DNA of 9,214 nucleotides. Source: Nitrosopumilales archaeon. Its GTDB lineage: Archaea > Thermoproteota > Nitrososphaeria > Nitrososphaerales > Nitrosopumilaceae. The position numbers were made by a program, and so were the translations under genes. Below are positions 1 through 7,480 of the stretch, one piece after another (positions within the stretch are counted from its first letter, which is position 1; every line of letters begins with the position of its first letter). The stretch is taken from the NCBI GenBank assembly GCA_025350175.1, contig JANXYF010000127.1, positions 1 through 9,214 of the forward strand. Reading direction: 5' to 3'. The notes beneath the pieces were generated by a model. It did no database searches. It saw only the letters and a list, made by a program, of their open reading frames with translations, and was not told the origin of the DNA.

Positions 1-174
1 AAGTCCGACCTTTTGAGAAAATTCTTGCATTGGTGCTTTTGATGTACCCCACGCACATATGGAATCGTGATTCTCTTGAGTAGATCTTTCAAAACCTACT
101 ACTTCGTGTTGATTCTTTAATCTCGCAAGGAGATATGCTCCTGCAACTCCAATTCCAACTACAGCAATCTTCAA
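1..174 (-). CDS. FAD/NAD(P)-binding oxidoreductase, probably geranylgeranyl-reductase type (5' end only)
   Basis: Only the first 58 codons are present; the gene runs off the left edge. The peptide opens MKIAVVGIGVAGAYLLARL, a beta-strand followed by the GxGxxG dinucleotide-binding loop (residues 7-12) and a helix. An acidic residue closes the second strand (E29 in VVGFER), as expected for FAD binding. A Cys-Ala-Trp-Gly-Thr segment (40-44) follows; I associate this with archaeal geranylgeranyl-reductase-like flavoproteins, which saturate isoprenoid chains of membrane lipids or quinones. The start is TTG at 174: an in-frame TAA lies just upstream at 183-181, no ATG is available, and a TATA-like element sits at the leaderless distance. 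It lies 45 bp after leuS on the same strand, so read-through is possible, but it appears to have its own promoter. The flavoprotein call is fairly sure; the substrate is inference because the catalytic body is outside the window. Confidence 0.72.
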   Translation of the reverse strand, partial: MKIAVVGIGVAGAYLLARLKNQHEVVGFERSTQENHDSICAWGTSKAPMQEFSQKVGL

Positions 175-197
175 ACTATCTTATAGCACAAATTACC

Positions 198-206
198 TAA
201 TAAAAA
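198..206 (-). promoter_or_regulatory. TATA-like box for the left-edge oxidoreductase
   Basis: On the minus strand this reads TTTTTATTA. It is centred about 28 bp before the TTG at 174, which would put transcription initiation at or next to the start codon. The same T-run could also help end alaS-leuS transcripts, since it lies just after the leuS stop at 222-220. Motif and spacing only; no experimental support. Confidence 0.5.
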
Positions 207-219
207 CATGCGGCAATTA

Positions 220-3090
220 CTATTCTATTAGAATAGCTGGTTTGTATGGTCTAGCTATTCTTGATTTATTTTTTGGATCATATTTATCTTGATCTGATTC
301 TGCAAATACTTGGGACGTAATTCCAAACTCTGCTTGTACAAGTGAATCTAACTCTGAAAGAATTTTCTTTTCATCAATTAGGCCAATTCTATTTTTTGAT
401 TCTCTCTCTTCTTGTGATCCTGATAAAATATCATTAACCGTTTTTTTAACAAAATCAGGATCCTTCTTTATTTCCTCTGTTTCCTTGTCTGCAATGAGTG
501 ATTTTATTAGAGTGCCTATGTTGACCTCGCCTTCAACTACTTTAGCTAAAATTTTCTGATAGGCCTTTACTTTCCATGGTGCTGGTGTGTAGATTGTTAT
601 TTTCTTAGGAATGATCTTTGTAACCTTGATTATGTTTTTGATATCTTCCATCGTATTTTTTAGTAGATTTTCAGATTGAATTGAACCAAAATCAATATTG
701 TCAGCATGATATGTAGGCCAAGAAGACTTTGATACAATGCCTGGATTTCCTAATCTGTACCACATCTCTTCTGATATGTATGGTGCAAAAGGTGACATCA
801 TTGCTATCCTTATGGAAAATATTTCATGCAAGATTCCTAAGAAATCTTCACGTTTCTTTGAGGTAACTCGTTTCATATACCATTGAAGATCTGATTCAAA
901 TTCATAGAGTATGAAATGTAATGCTTCTCTTAATCGCATTTTTTGTATTGATGAAGTTGTCGAGAAAATCATTTGCTCAATCTTACTTTTTATCCATCTA
1001 TCCTCTTGTTCGAGTTTGACATTTGGGATGGATTTGTATTTTGAACATTCATCTAACATATTTTCTAATTTGTTCTTTATTCCCTTGACTGCTTCTTGGT
1101 TGAAATCTGCATCTTGTAATAGCTCTGCTGAAATTAAAATTGCAAGTCGTATGGAATCAGCACCATGAACTCTTATGGCATCTCTAAGAGGAATTATATT
1201 TCCTTCTGATTTTGACATCTTTTTTCCATCCATGAGAACTGAACCATTGACTACAATTTCTTCAGGCCAGTATTCTTTTGGAAATATTGCTATGTGGTTG
1301 AAGATAAAAAATGTTAGATGATTTGGTACTAGATCTCTGCCTGAATGCCTTGCATTAACTGGATAAAAATACTGGAATTCTTTTTTTATCTTCTCCAGTA
1401 GATTAGGTGTTATTTTGCATTGGGACGAGACCTCTTCCGAACTCCCTTTGTTCAAAAATATGTGATCGAAAAAAATATCCGATGTGTTTTCTACTGTAAT
1501 TTCTTTACTGTTTACATATTTTGCTATTGTATAATATGCCATGTAAATTACTGAATCTGATAAACTCTCTATTATCCAGTTTTTATCCCACGGTAATTTT
1601 GTTCCTAATCCGTGTTGTCTTGCACATGCTCGCTCTCGTAACCAATCTACTACATTATTGAATTCGTTTCTAATTTCTTCTGGTAAAATTTTCATCTCAT
1701 TTATCCATGAATGAACTTTTATTTTCCATTCTGGATCTGAATAGTTAAGAAACCATTGGTTGTTGAGTATTTTTACTACACATTCTGCACCACATCTGCA
1801 TCTTATTGGCATCTCATTTAGTTCGTATAAAATATCTGCATTTCCAGTCTGTAGCATCCATTTTTTTACTTCCTCTTTTGCCTCTGAGACTGTCTTATTA
1901 GCAAATTTTCCAGTATTTTGTTTTAATCTTCCACTGTAAAATTCCTTTGAGTAGATCTCCTTGGTAGCTTCTTCTAATTTGGGACTATTTTGATTTTCAA
2001 TTTGAAGTCTAATTATTACATCTTGAGCGGGAATTTCTCCATAGCCTTCTGTTGCAATTATTGGAATGGTGGTAATATCTAGAATTTCGGAAAGATTAGG
2101 ATATTTTGTAACTTCTTTTTTCAGATCTTCTAAAGCCTGATAATCAAAAGGAGCATGTGCCGGAACTGACATTACTATGCCTGTACCATTCTCACTTTTG
2201 ACAAAACTTGCAGGTAGAATTAGAACATGATCATTTCTTTCAGGAACTTGAACTTTTTTACCTACTAGTTCTTTGCCTGATATTTTATCTAATCTTGTTA
2301 TTGTTTTATTGTGAAATTCTAACTTTCTTGCACACTCGCTGGTTACTATCCACTTTTCATCATTGACTTGGATTATTTCATAGATAAATTCTGGATTTAT
2401 CCAGATGTTTGTTACTCCAAAAATAGTCTCAGGTCGTAATGTTGCAGTGGGAATGATGTATTTGTCATACTTGAATTTGATAATTGTATATTCTGTAAAA
2501 CTTGGCTCTACATCTCCCTGGGTATCGTGCTGAGAGACAGGATTCTGATCCTTTGGACACCATCCAACAGGATGAGTCCCCTGAATTATAAGATTCTTCT
2601 CTTTTAATTTTCCAAATTGCCATTCAATAAACTTGCTATACACAGGATCTATTGTGGTAAATTCTCTTCTCCAATCTATTGAATACCCCATCTCTTTCAT
2701 TCCGGCCTTTATTTCCTGGTGGAAATAATCTGCAATTTTTATTGGCTCTGAAAATTCTCTTATTTTTTCATCCGGAACTTTGTATATGTTACGAAATGTT
2801 TCTAATAATTTTATGTCGTTGTCTTGAACCCTTCTAGCCATACCGAGAATGGGCGTTCCTGTATAGTGAAACCCCATTGGGAATAATACGTTATAGCCCA
2901 TCATACGCATAAATCTCGCATGAACATCTGCTAGTGTGTATGTTCTTCCATGTCCAATATGTTGCGGAGAATTGGGGTATGGATAAGCTACAGTTACAAA
3001 GAATTTTTTTTCATTATTAGGATCGGCCTCAAAATATTTCTCAGTTTCCCATCTGTGTCTCCATTTTTCTTCAAGTGAAGTCCAATCCAT
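220..3090 (-). CDS. leuS: Leucyl-tRNA synthetase, archaeal/eukaryotic type (LeuRS)
   Basis: Charges tRNA-Leu with leucine in the cytoplasm (class Ia). Numbered from the chosen Met, the 956-residue protein has the HIGH signature at 44-47 and KMSKS at 624-628, which together form the ATP site. The CP1 editing domain lies between them: a Thr-rich loop TLRPETIFG at 217-225 and the HAPFDY segment with the editing Asp at 316. Cysteines 431, 433 and 437 (RCRCGAEC) look like part of a zinc-binding element. SLSDSVIYMAYYT (509-521) is typical of the archaeal form, and the end, RPYKPAILIE, resembles the archaeal tRNA-contacting tail. Length fits the family. I start at ATG 3090, four bases after the alaS stop; an in-frame TTG at 3123 would add 11 residues inside alaS, but these look unlike the family N-terminus (DWTSLEEKW) and lack an upstream Shine-Dalgarno. 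Co-transcription with alaS is very likely. Confidence 0.97.
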   Translation of the reverse strand: MDWTSLEEKWRHRWETEKYFEADPNNEKKFFVTVAYPYPNSPQHIGHGRTYTLADVHARFMRMMGYNVLFPMGFHYTGTPILGMARRVQDNDIKLLETFRNIYKVPDEKIREFSEPIKIADYFHQEIKAGMKEMGYSIDWRREFTTIDPVYSKFIEWQFGKLKEKNLIIQGTHPVGWCPKDQNPVSQHDTQGDVEPSFTEYTIIKFKYDKYIIPTATLRPETIFGVTNIWINPEFIYEIIQVNDEKWIVTSECARKLEFHNKTITRLDKISGKELVGKKVQVPERNDHVLILPASFVKSENGTGIVMSVPAHAPFDYQALEDLKKEVTKYPNLSEILDITTIPIIATEGYGEIPAQDVIIRLQIENQNSPKLEEATKEIYSKEFYSGRLKQNTGKFANKTVSEAKEEVKKWMLQTGNADILYELNEMPIRCRCGAECVVKILNNQWFLNYSDPEWKIKVHSWINEMKILPEEIRNEFNNVVDWLRERACARQHGLGTKLPWDKNWIIESLSDSVIYMAYYTIAKYVNSKEITVENTSDIFFDHIFLNKGSSEEVSSQCKITPNLLEKIKKEFQYFYPVNARHSGRDLVPNHLTFFIFNHIAIFPKEYWPEEIVVNGSVLMDGKKMSKSEGNIIPLRDAIRVHGADSIRLAILISAELLQDADFNQEAVKGIKNKLENMLDECSKYKSIPNVKLEQEDRWIKSKIEQMIFSTTSSIQKMRLREALHFILYEFESDLQWYMKRVTSKKREDFLGILHEIFSIRIAMMSPFAPYISEEMWYRLGNPGIVSKSSWPTYHADNIDFGSIQSENLLKNTMEDIKNIIKVTKIIPKKITIYTPAPWKVKAYQKILAKVVEGEVNIGTLIKSLIADKETEEIKKDPDFVKKTVNDILSGSQEERESKNRIGLIDEKKILSELDSLVQAEFGITSQVFAESDQDKYDPKNKSRIARPYKPAILIE

Positions 3091-3094
3091 TTTA

Positions 3095-5803
3095 CTATCT
3101 TTCTCCGATAACTGATTTCTCAATAGTTAGGAGGGCATCTTTTATCTTGGATAGATCTTTTCCTCCACCTTGACCAAATGTATCTCTTCCACCTCCTGAA
3201 CCGCCAAGTACTTTGGATACGTCCTTTACAAGATCTCCTGCTTTCTTGGTAGAAATTGCTTCAGAACCACAAAAGGCAATTATCTTGATTGTTTCATTTT
3301 TTATTATTAACGCACAATAGATCAACGATTTTTCAATCTTGGTTGCCATCTCTCCTGTAGATATATGGAATTCTTCGTCAAGTTCTTCTTCAACTGTACT
3401 GTAAAGTTTAACTTGTCCGATATTCTTTGCCTGTGCAATAGCCTCTTTTGCAGATGACTCGGAAGTTCTTTTCATTAATTGTTTTAATTTTCTTTTTGCA
3501 TCATCTGAATCCTTCATTACATGTTCAAACGATTCTAACATCTTTTCTTTGCTTGAACCGAGTGATTTTACTATATGTGAAATCTTTCTATCTTGAGTTT
3601 GAGTATACTTTAGTGCGGCCTCACCAGAAACAAATTCTAATCTTACTACTCCGTCTTGGATTCTCTCAGCTTTTGTAATTTTTATTAATCCTAACTCACC
3701 AGTCTTTTTAACGTGAGTTCCACCACAAGCTTCTACATCGTATCCTTCTATGTCGACAATTCGGACTAGTTTTACTGGAACAACTCCTCCCTGGTAAATT
3801 CTAAACCCGTACTCTTGTTCCGCTTCACCTCTTTCAAACTGATTAATCAATATCGGAATATTTTTTCTTATAGTGGTATTTGCAAGATCCTCTATCTTCA
3901 TTATTTCTTCTTCTGTGAGATTTGAATGATGAGTGATGTCAAGTCTTGCATAATCTACATCCTTGAATGCAGAATGTTGCCATATCCATGAACCCAATAT
4001 GTTTCTCGAAGACGCGTTTAGCACGTGAGTACTTGTATGATTACGTGTTATTCCAGATCTTCTTGTAGAATCAATTTTACATTTTACCATTATGCCTTCT
4101 TTTGGTATGGCATCTCTCATCTCATGTAATGTAACACTTCCATGTTTTGTGACATCTATAACATCAAATTCAGAAATTTTTCCATGATCTGGCTCTTGTC
4201 CGCCTCCTCTTGCATAAAATGATGTTTTATCTAGAATGACAAATTTATTATTAATAACTCGAAGAACCTTGGCTTCAAATTCATGAGGATCATCTTTGTA
4301 ATATAGCAATTCTGTATCTGGTATTCCCTCCAAATTCAATTCCTGCTTTTTTTCAGCTTTCTCAGATTGATGCAAATCTGTTAATCTTTCATAAAACGTT
4401 GAAGGAATTTCTGGAATTATCTGATATTCTTTGAGGAAATCCGGAGTTATACCGTCTGACTCATACAAGCGAATGAGATCATCTACTGACAATTTCTTAT
4501 TTTGTGTCTTGAGAGTGGCTGCCATGTTTTTCATTCTGACTCTAGATTCATTGTAACGACCCTTTTCTACCTCAATTATTGTCTTGACATCATTACGAGT
4601 TTGTTCAAGCTCTGGGTAAGTTGTTTTTAGATAATCTATGTGTAGATCAATCAAGTCATTGAGATCAAAATTCCAGCCAAATCTATCAATTGTAGCAAGT
4701 GTTCTCCTTAGAATCATTCTCAAGTTGTATCCTCCTCCCACATTACTTGGCAATGCACCATCAGAAATTGCAAAAATTAGGGTTCTCAAATGATCAGCTA
4801 TCATGTATACACCTTCAAGTGGAGAAATTATCTTGTCTTGTTTTGTTTCATCTAGACCTGCAATTCTTGCAGCAGTTTTTCTGACCATTGAGATGTCTTC
4901 TGATTCTGATAGAGCTTTTGCAACTGCCATGAAATATTTTGAAATTATGCTTGAATCTATGTTGATGCCTATTTTTTGTATCATGTGGTTTGTTATGGGT
5001 CCAAAACAGCAATCATACGCAGTTGGAGTTCCCATCGTTATCCATGCGAATCTTTCAAGACCTGCCCCCATATCGATAATCTTTTGATCTAAAACGGAAT
5101 AGTTATTCAAATCTCCCTGGAATTCAGTAAATACTGCATTACCAAGTTCTAAACCTCTTACAAAATATTCAAGTGATGAACCAAAAGATCCACCTCCTGC
5201 CCAGACATCTTCAACAAACACTATTTCCTTTTTATTAATTCCTAATCTGTCTGTAAGAAGTTTAAAATCAAGTTCCACACATCTGTCCTTCCAATATCCT
5301 TGTGAATTTGGTATACTATGTTGCCCTATCATACAAAAACTAGAAAAATGTCTTCCAGTTACTCCGACATTCTCAATATCTTTGAATCTAAGACAAGTTT
5401 GAGGAACAATTAATGGATTGGCAGGAAATTCAAAGACAACTTTGGAACCCATCACTCTCTGAAAATCTACTATTGATGCAATCGTAAAATAAAGGTCATC
5501 ACGCCATCTACAAACTACTGGATATCTTCCAACTGATTTGTGATTATTCTCTACAAAGAAAGATTCTACTTCTTTCCATGCTTGTGTATAATCAAATCTC
5601 TTTTTTGTGGGCGGGTCTCCAATGAAGGAATAACTATTTTCTATATGATCAGGACACAAATTCATGTTATCATCTAAAGTCCAAAAAAACCTTCGACATT
5701 TACTACATGATTTTCTTCTAAATCCTTCATTTTCAAATAATGAAACTTTATAGTATCTGTCTGGATCAGTGGAGAACTTTGAAAGGATCAGATCTTTGTC
5801 CAT
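3095..5803 (-). CDS. alaS: Alanyl-tRNA synthetase, archaeal type (AlaRS)
   Basis: Charges tRNA-Ala and hydrolyses mischarged Ser/Gly-tRNA-Ala (class II, cytoplasmic). The 902-residue protein is full length for archaea. An N-terminal extension has a C33-x2-C36-x13-C50-x2-H53 zinc-finger-like pattern, an archaeal trait. The catalytic domain shows TCLRFKDIENVG (136-147, motif 2) and PSNVGGGYNLRMILRR (352-367, motif 3). The editing domain keeps all four metal ligands: HTSTH (H589, H593) and CGGTH (C693, H697). The C-terminal C-Ala domain ends with the Gly-rich GGSGGGRDTFGQGGGK (867-882), so no domain is missing. ATG 5803 is preceded by a TATA-like box at leaderless distance and no Shine-Dalgarno. 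alaS is the first gene of an alaS-leuS operon and diverges from the 168-residue gene at 5881. Confidence 0.98.
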   Translation of the reverse strand: MDKDLILSKFSTDPDRYYKVSLFENEGFRRKSCSKCRRFFWTLDDNMNLCPDHIENSYSFIGDPPTKKRFDYTQAWKEVESFFVENNHKSVGRYPVVCRWRDDLYFTIASIVDFQRVMGSKVVFEFPANPLIVPQTCLRFKDIENVGVTGRHFSSFCMIGQHSIPNSQGYWKDRCVELDFKLLTDRLGINKKEIVFVEDVWAGGGSFGSSLEYFVRGLELGNAVFTEFQGDLNNYSVLDQKIIDMGAGLERFAWITMGTPTAYDCCFGPITNHMIQKIGINIDSSIISKYFMAVAKALSESEDISMVRKTAARIAGLDETKQDKIISPLEGVYMIADHLRTLIFAISDGALPSNVGGGYNLRMILRRTLATIDRFGWNFDLNDLIDLHIDYLKTTYPELEQTRNDVKTIIEVEKGRYNESRVRMKNMAATLKTQNKKLSVDDLIRLYESDGITPDFLKEYQIIPEIPSTFYERLTDLHQSEKAEKKQELNLEGIPDTELLYYKDDPHEFEAKVLRVINNKFVILDKTSFYARGGGQEPDHGKISEFDVIDVTKHGSVTLHEMRDAIPKEGIMVKCKIDSTRRSGITRNHTSTHVLNASSRNILGSWIWQHSAFKDVDYARLDITHHSNLTEEEIMKIEDLANTTIRKNIPILINQFERGEAEQEYGFRIYQGGVVPVKLVRIVDIEGYDVEACGGTHVKKTGELGLIKITKAERIQDGVVRLEFVSGEAALKYTQTQDRKISHIVKSLGSSKEKMLESFEHVMKDSDDAKRKLKQLMKRTSESSAKEAIAQAKNIGQVKLYSTVEEELDEEFHISTGEMATKIEKSLIYCALIIKNETIKIIAFCGSEAISTKKAGDLVKDVSKVLGGSGGGRDTFGQGGGKDLSKIKDALLTIEKSVIGER
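3103..3106 (-). promoter_or_regulatory. Weak ribosome binding site for leuS, inside the alaS 3' end
   Basis: The minus strand reads GGAG here, followed by AAAG, with 12 bases before ATG 3090. The spacer is longer than ideal. It supports the ATG at 3090 over the upstream TTG at 3123, which is preceded by pyrimidines. Because it lies within the last alaS codons, leuS translation is probably coupled to termination on alaS. Confidence 0.35.
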
Positions 5804-5825
5804 TTCACAATTTTTTCTTCTGACT

Positions 5826-5834
5826 GATATTAAG
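5826..5834 (-). promoter_or_regulatory. TATA-like box for alaS-leuS
   Basis: The minus strand reads CTTAATATC, centred about 27 bp before ATG 5803, which predicts a leaderless alaS transcript. A second AT-rich box at 5851-5859 also reads as TATA-like on this strand, but it would give a leader of roughly 25 nt. The 77-bp divergent spacer therefore probably carries two back-to-back promoters. Confidence 0.5.
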
Positions 5835-5850
5835 CATTCTGAAGCAACAC

Positions 5851-5859
5851 ATTAAATAT
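5851..5859 (+). promoter_or_regulatory. TATA-like box for the 168-residue gene
   Basis: ATTAAATAT is centred about 26 bp before ATG 5881, so the mRNA is probably leaderless. Another A/T stretch (ATTTATTA, 5861-5868) is too close to the start codon to place transcription upstream of it. No Shine-Dalgarno precedes the ATG. Confidence 0.5.
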
Positions 5860-5880
5860 GATTTATTAGAAAAGTTTCTC

Positions 5881-6387
5881 ATGTTTCAAAGGAAGGGCTG
5901 GAAAGAAGGAGACTTTGTCTTTGCGTCCAAGCCCAATGGTGAGTATAGCGATATTATTGTAGGCATTGTAACAGGAGTAGAAAACACTAACATTGGTGTT
6001 AATGGAATTGTGATAAATCCTGTAGGTCTAAAGAATAAAGTATCACAAGGAAAAGCCGGTCCTCAGTCGGTTGAGATTTTGAAAAATCCTACTCCAAAGG
6101 AGTGTATCTTTGCCTTGATCTATAGAGTTGAACACAATAATTTTACTGGCGTATTTGATGTCAATAATGATCCAGTCGAAAAAATCCACAAAAATATTCA
6201 TAACATTATTTCGGGTTGGGTTAGAGAATCAATTCCTGAATTGATTAACAACGTACTCTCTTTACCTACTGGTACAGAAAGGGATCAAGCAAAGCGACTT
6301 CTAAAACAAAGAATGGATACACTTTATGATAAAGAATTGAAGAAATACATGTATTCAATCTGTAGAGGTCTTAAGATCTTAAACTAA
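5881..6387 (+). CDS. Hypothetical protein, 168 residues, conserved-looking but unrecognised
   Basis: I do not recognise a family. The first ~95 residues look rich in beta-strands: GDFVFAS (10-16), DIIVGIVTGV (24-33), VNGIVINPVG (40-49) and ECIFALIYRVE (74-84), separated by Gly/Asn turns, as in a small beta-barrel. The remainder (about 98-166) looks helical, with IHKNIHNIISGWV and a strongly basic ERDQAKRLLKQRMDTLYDKELKKYM. There is no signal peptide or membrane segment, so it is probably cytoplasmic. The two cysteines (75, 161) form no metal motif. ATG 5881 has a TATA-like box at leaderless spacing and a T-rich tract follows the stop, so it appears to be a single-gene unit. Neighbours are alaS (divergent) and rpl12 (downstream), which hints weakly at translation or RNA binding. 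The gene looks real: ordinary composition, intact frame, own signals. Confidence 0.82.
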   Translation: MFQRKGWKEGDFVFASKPNGEYSDIIVGIVTGVENTNIGVNGIVINPVGLKNKVSQGKAGPQSVEILKNPTPKECIFALIYRVEHNNFTGVFDVNNDPVEKIHKNIHNIISGWVRESIPELINNVLSLPTGTERDQAKRLLKQRMDTLYDKELKKYMYSICRGLKILN

Positions 6388-6395
6388 AAAAGGCA

Positions 6396-6414
6396 TTTTT
6401 AATTTATTTTTTAT
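6396..6414 (+). terminator. T-rich terminator after the 168-residue gene
   Basis: Starting nine bases after the stop, the non-template strand carries three T-runs: five T at 6396-6400, three at 6403-6405 and six at 6407-6412. Oligo-T tracts are the usual archaeal termination signal. A short A-run to T-run pairing around GGCA (6389-6400) could form a weak hairpin. It separates the upstream gene from rpl12, which has its own promoter 16 bases further on. Confidence 0.55.
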
Positions 6415-6429
6415 TAAACGCTCCATAGT

Positions 6430-6438
6430 TTTATATTA
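6430..6438 (+). promoter_or_regulatory. TATA box for rpl12
   Basis: TTTATATTA is the best match to an archaeal TATA box in the window. It is centred about 29 bp before ATG 6463 and predicts a leaderless or nearly leaderless L12 mRNA. It gives L12 a promoter independent of the L1-L10 operon. Confidence 0.6.
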
Positions 6439-6462
6439 TGCCTCTTGCAAAATTTGTTTATA

Positions 6463-6762
6463 ATGGAATACGTATACGCTGCATTGCTTTTGCACAAACA
6501 AAAGAAGGAAATCAGCGAAGCAAATATTGCTAATGTTGTAAAGGCTTCTGGTGCTGAAGTAAATGAGGCACAAGTAAAAGCACTTGTAGCTGCACTAGCC
6601 GATGTGAACATTGAGGAAGCAATCAAAGCTGCCCCAGTAGCAGTTGCTGCACCAGCCGCACCATCAGGTGGAGGAGCAGCAGAAGGAAAGAAGGAAGCTG
6701 AATTACCATCTGCAAAGACCGAAGAACAGGCTATGGAAGGTCTTTCGGCACTATTCGGTTAA
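6463..6762 (+). CDS. rpl12: Large-subunit ribosomal protein L12 (archaeal P1, acidic stalk protein)
   Basis: Forms dimers that bind the L10 helical spine and recruit translational GTPases to the ribosome. The 99-residue protein starts MEYVYAALLLHKQKKEI, the family's N-terminal dimerisation helix, and has helical segments to about residue 62. An Ala/Pro/Gly hinge (about 61-80) follows, then a charged segment and the terminal LSALFG factor-binding motif. The tail is mixed (KKEAELPSAKTEEQ) rather than a long run of Glu. I start at ATG 6463; an in-frame TTG at 6445 would add six residues foreign to the family and lies too close to the TATA box. The gene sits apart from rpl10, on the opposite strand and about 715 bp from it, with its own promoter and T-rich terminator. 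Separate transcription would let L12 be made in excess over L10, fitting its multiple copies per ribosome. Confidence 0.96.
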   Translation: MEYVYAALLLHKQKKEISEANIANVVKASGAEVNEAQVKALVAALADVNIEEAIKAAPVAVAAPAAPSGGGAAEGKKEAELPSAKTEEQAMEGLSALFG

Positions 6763-6770
6763 AACTGTAA

Positions 6771-6795
6771 TTTTTATCCCCTTTTTGTAATTTCT
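6771..6795 (+). terminator. T-rich terminator after rpl12
   Basis: Eight bases after the rpl12 stop there are five T (6771-6775), then a CCCC-interrupted second run of five T (6782-6786) and a third short pyrimidine run (6791-6796). No clear GC hairpin is present. This fits an archaeal oligo-T terminator and ends just before the next gene's TATA-like box. Confidence 0.55.
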
Positions 6796-6802
6796 TAAAA
6801 AC

Positions 6803-6810
6803 ATTATTTA
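6803..6810 (+). promoter_or_regulatory. TATA-like box for the TRIC-type membrane protein gene
   Basis: ATTATTTA is centred about 28 bp before the TTG at 6835. Spacing matches that seen for the other units and supports TTG as a leaderless start. Confidence 0.45.
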
Positions 6811-6834
6811 CTATCATCTTGGTTAATTTGTTAT

Positions 6835-7467
6835 TTGACTGAATTATCGTCTCCGATTCAAGTAATTGTCTTGATATTGGATTTGTTTGGAACAATGGCC
6901 TTTGCTGTCACAGGTGCATTCAAAGCAATAGAACACAAGGCAGACATTGTAGGAATTATTATTCTTGCAACAATAACTGGTGTTGCAGGAGGAACCATAC
7001 GAGATATTATCCTTGGTCATTTTCCTCCTCACTCTATTTCTGATCCAAATTATGTCATTATTACTACAACAACTGGTGTTGCCATATTCTTTCTCTATCC
7101 TAAGATACAAAAACATTGGAATTTGTTTTTAAAATTTGATGCTCTTGGATTGGGAGTCTTTACTGCAATTGGTGCCACATTAGCATATCAGTTATTCGGA
7201 ATGAACTTTCTTGCTATGGCCATGGCAGGAATGTTAACAGCTGTAGGAGGAGGAATTCTAAGAGATATGTTTGTAAATGAAATACCTATGGTTTTTGTTA
7301 AAGAGCTTTATGCATCGGCAAGTTTTCTAGGTGTTGTTGTATTTTACATTATTCTAATCGCTAAATTTCAAATTGAAGTGGCAACAATCGGATCAATTGC
7401 AGTAACTACAATATTGAGACTAGTTGCTATGAAATACAATTGGAATTTGCCAAAAGTCCGTGGATAA
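6835..7467 (+). CDS. TRIC/UPF0126 family integral membrane protein (cation channel or glycine-transporter-like)
   Basis: This 210-residue protein is almost entirely membrane-embedded, with about six or seven hydrophobic segments (roughly 7-28, 37-60, 73-90, 102-121, 125-142, 158-177, 183-198). It carries two tandem copies of the family pattern, each with a GGxxRD motif: GGTIRD at 52-57 and GGILRD at 139-144. The opening LDLFGTMAFAVTGAFKA is also characteristic. Bacterial and archaeal members are homologues of animal TRIC cation channels; the Pfam family is also labelled a glycine transporter, so the transported species cannot be stated. TTG 6835 is the start: the in-frame stop upstream is at 6796-6798, no ATG lies between, the first helix begins soon after, and a TATA-like box is correctly placed. 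The gene has its own promoter after rpl12's T tract and converges on rpl10, stop codons 9 bp apart. A functional link to the stalk genes is not evident. Confidence 0.92.
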   Translation: MTELSSPIQVIVLILDLFGTMAFAVTGAFKAIEHKADIVGIIILATITGVAGGTIRDIILGHFPPHSISDPNYVIITTTTGVAIFFLYPKIQKHWNLFLKFDALGLGVFTAIGATLAYQLFGMNFLAMAMAGMLTAVGGGILRDMFVNEIPMVFVKELYASASFLGVVVFYIILIAKFQIEVATIGSIAVTTILRLVAMKYNWNLPKVRG

Positions 7468-7480
7468 TTTTCTAAATTAT
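7464..7480. repeat. Perfect 7-bp inverted repeat spanning both convergent stop codons
   Basis: ATAATTT (7464-7470), TCT, AAATTAT (7474-7480). The left arm holds the stop of the membrane-protein gene (7465-7467) and the right arm holds the rpl10 stop (7479-7477, minus). It is the only structure in the 9-bp convergent junction. As an all-A/T stem with a 3-nt loop it is a weak hairpin; chance is a serious alternative in AT-rich DNA. Confidence 0.5.

Noticed and set aside
911..1168. 85-codon plus-strand open frame
   Set aside because: Antisense to the leuS C-terminal half with no own signals.
4803..5087. 94-codon plus-strand open frame, and the overlapping one at 4699-4884
   Set aside because: Antisense inside the catalytic core of alaS; shadows of a conserved gene.
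5804..5880. Small RNA or T-box-like leader before alaS
   Set aside because: The spacer is 77 bp with TATA-like boxes at leaderless spacing for both genes, leaving no leader to hold such an element.
6414..6626. 70-codon minus-strand open frame over rpl12
   Set aside because: Ser/Ala/Phe-rich complement of the Ala/Glu/Lys-rich L12 sequence.
7440..7480. Frameshift or nonsense mutation truncating rpl10
   Set aside because: Beyond the stop the minus strand is the complement of the conserved membrane-protein gene, leaving no coding remnant of a tail. The third 26-residue repeat is intact to the end.
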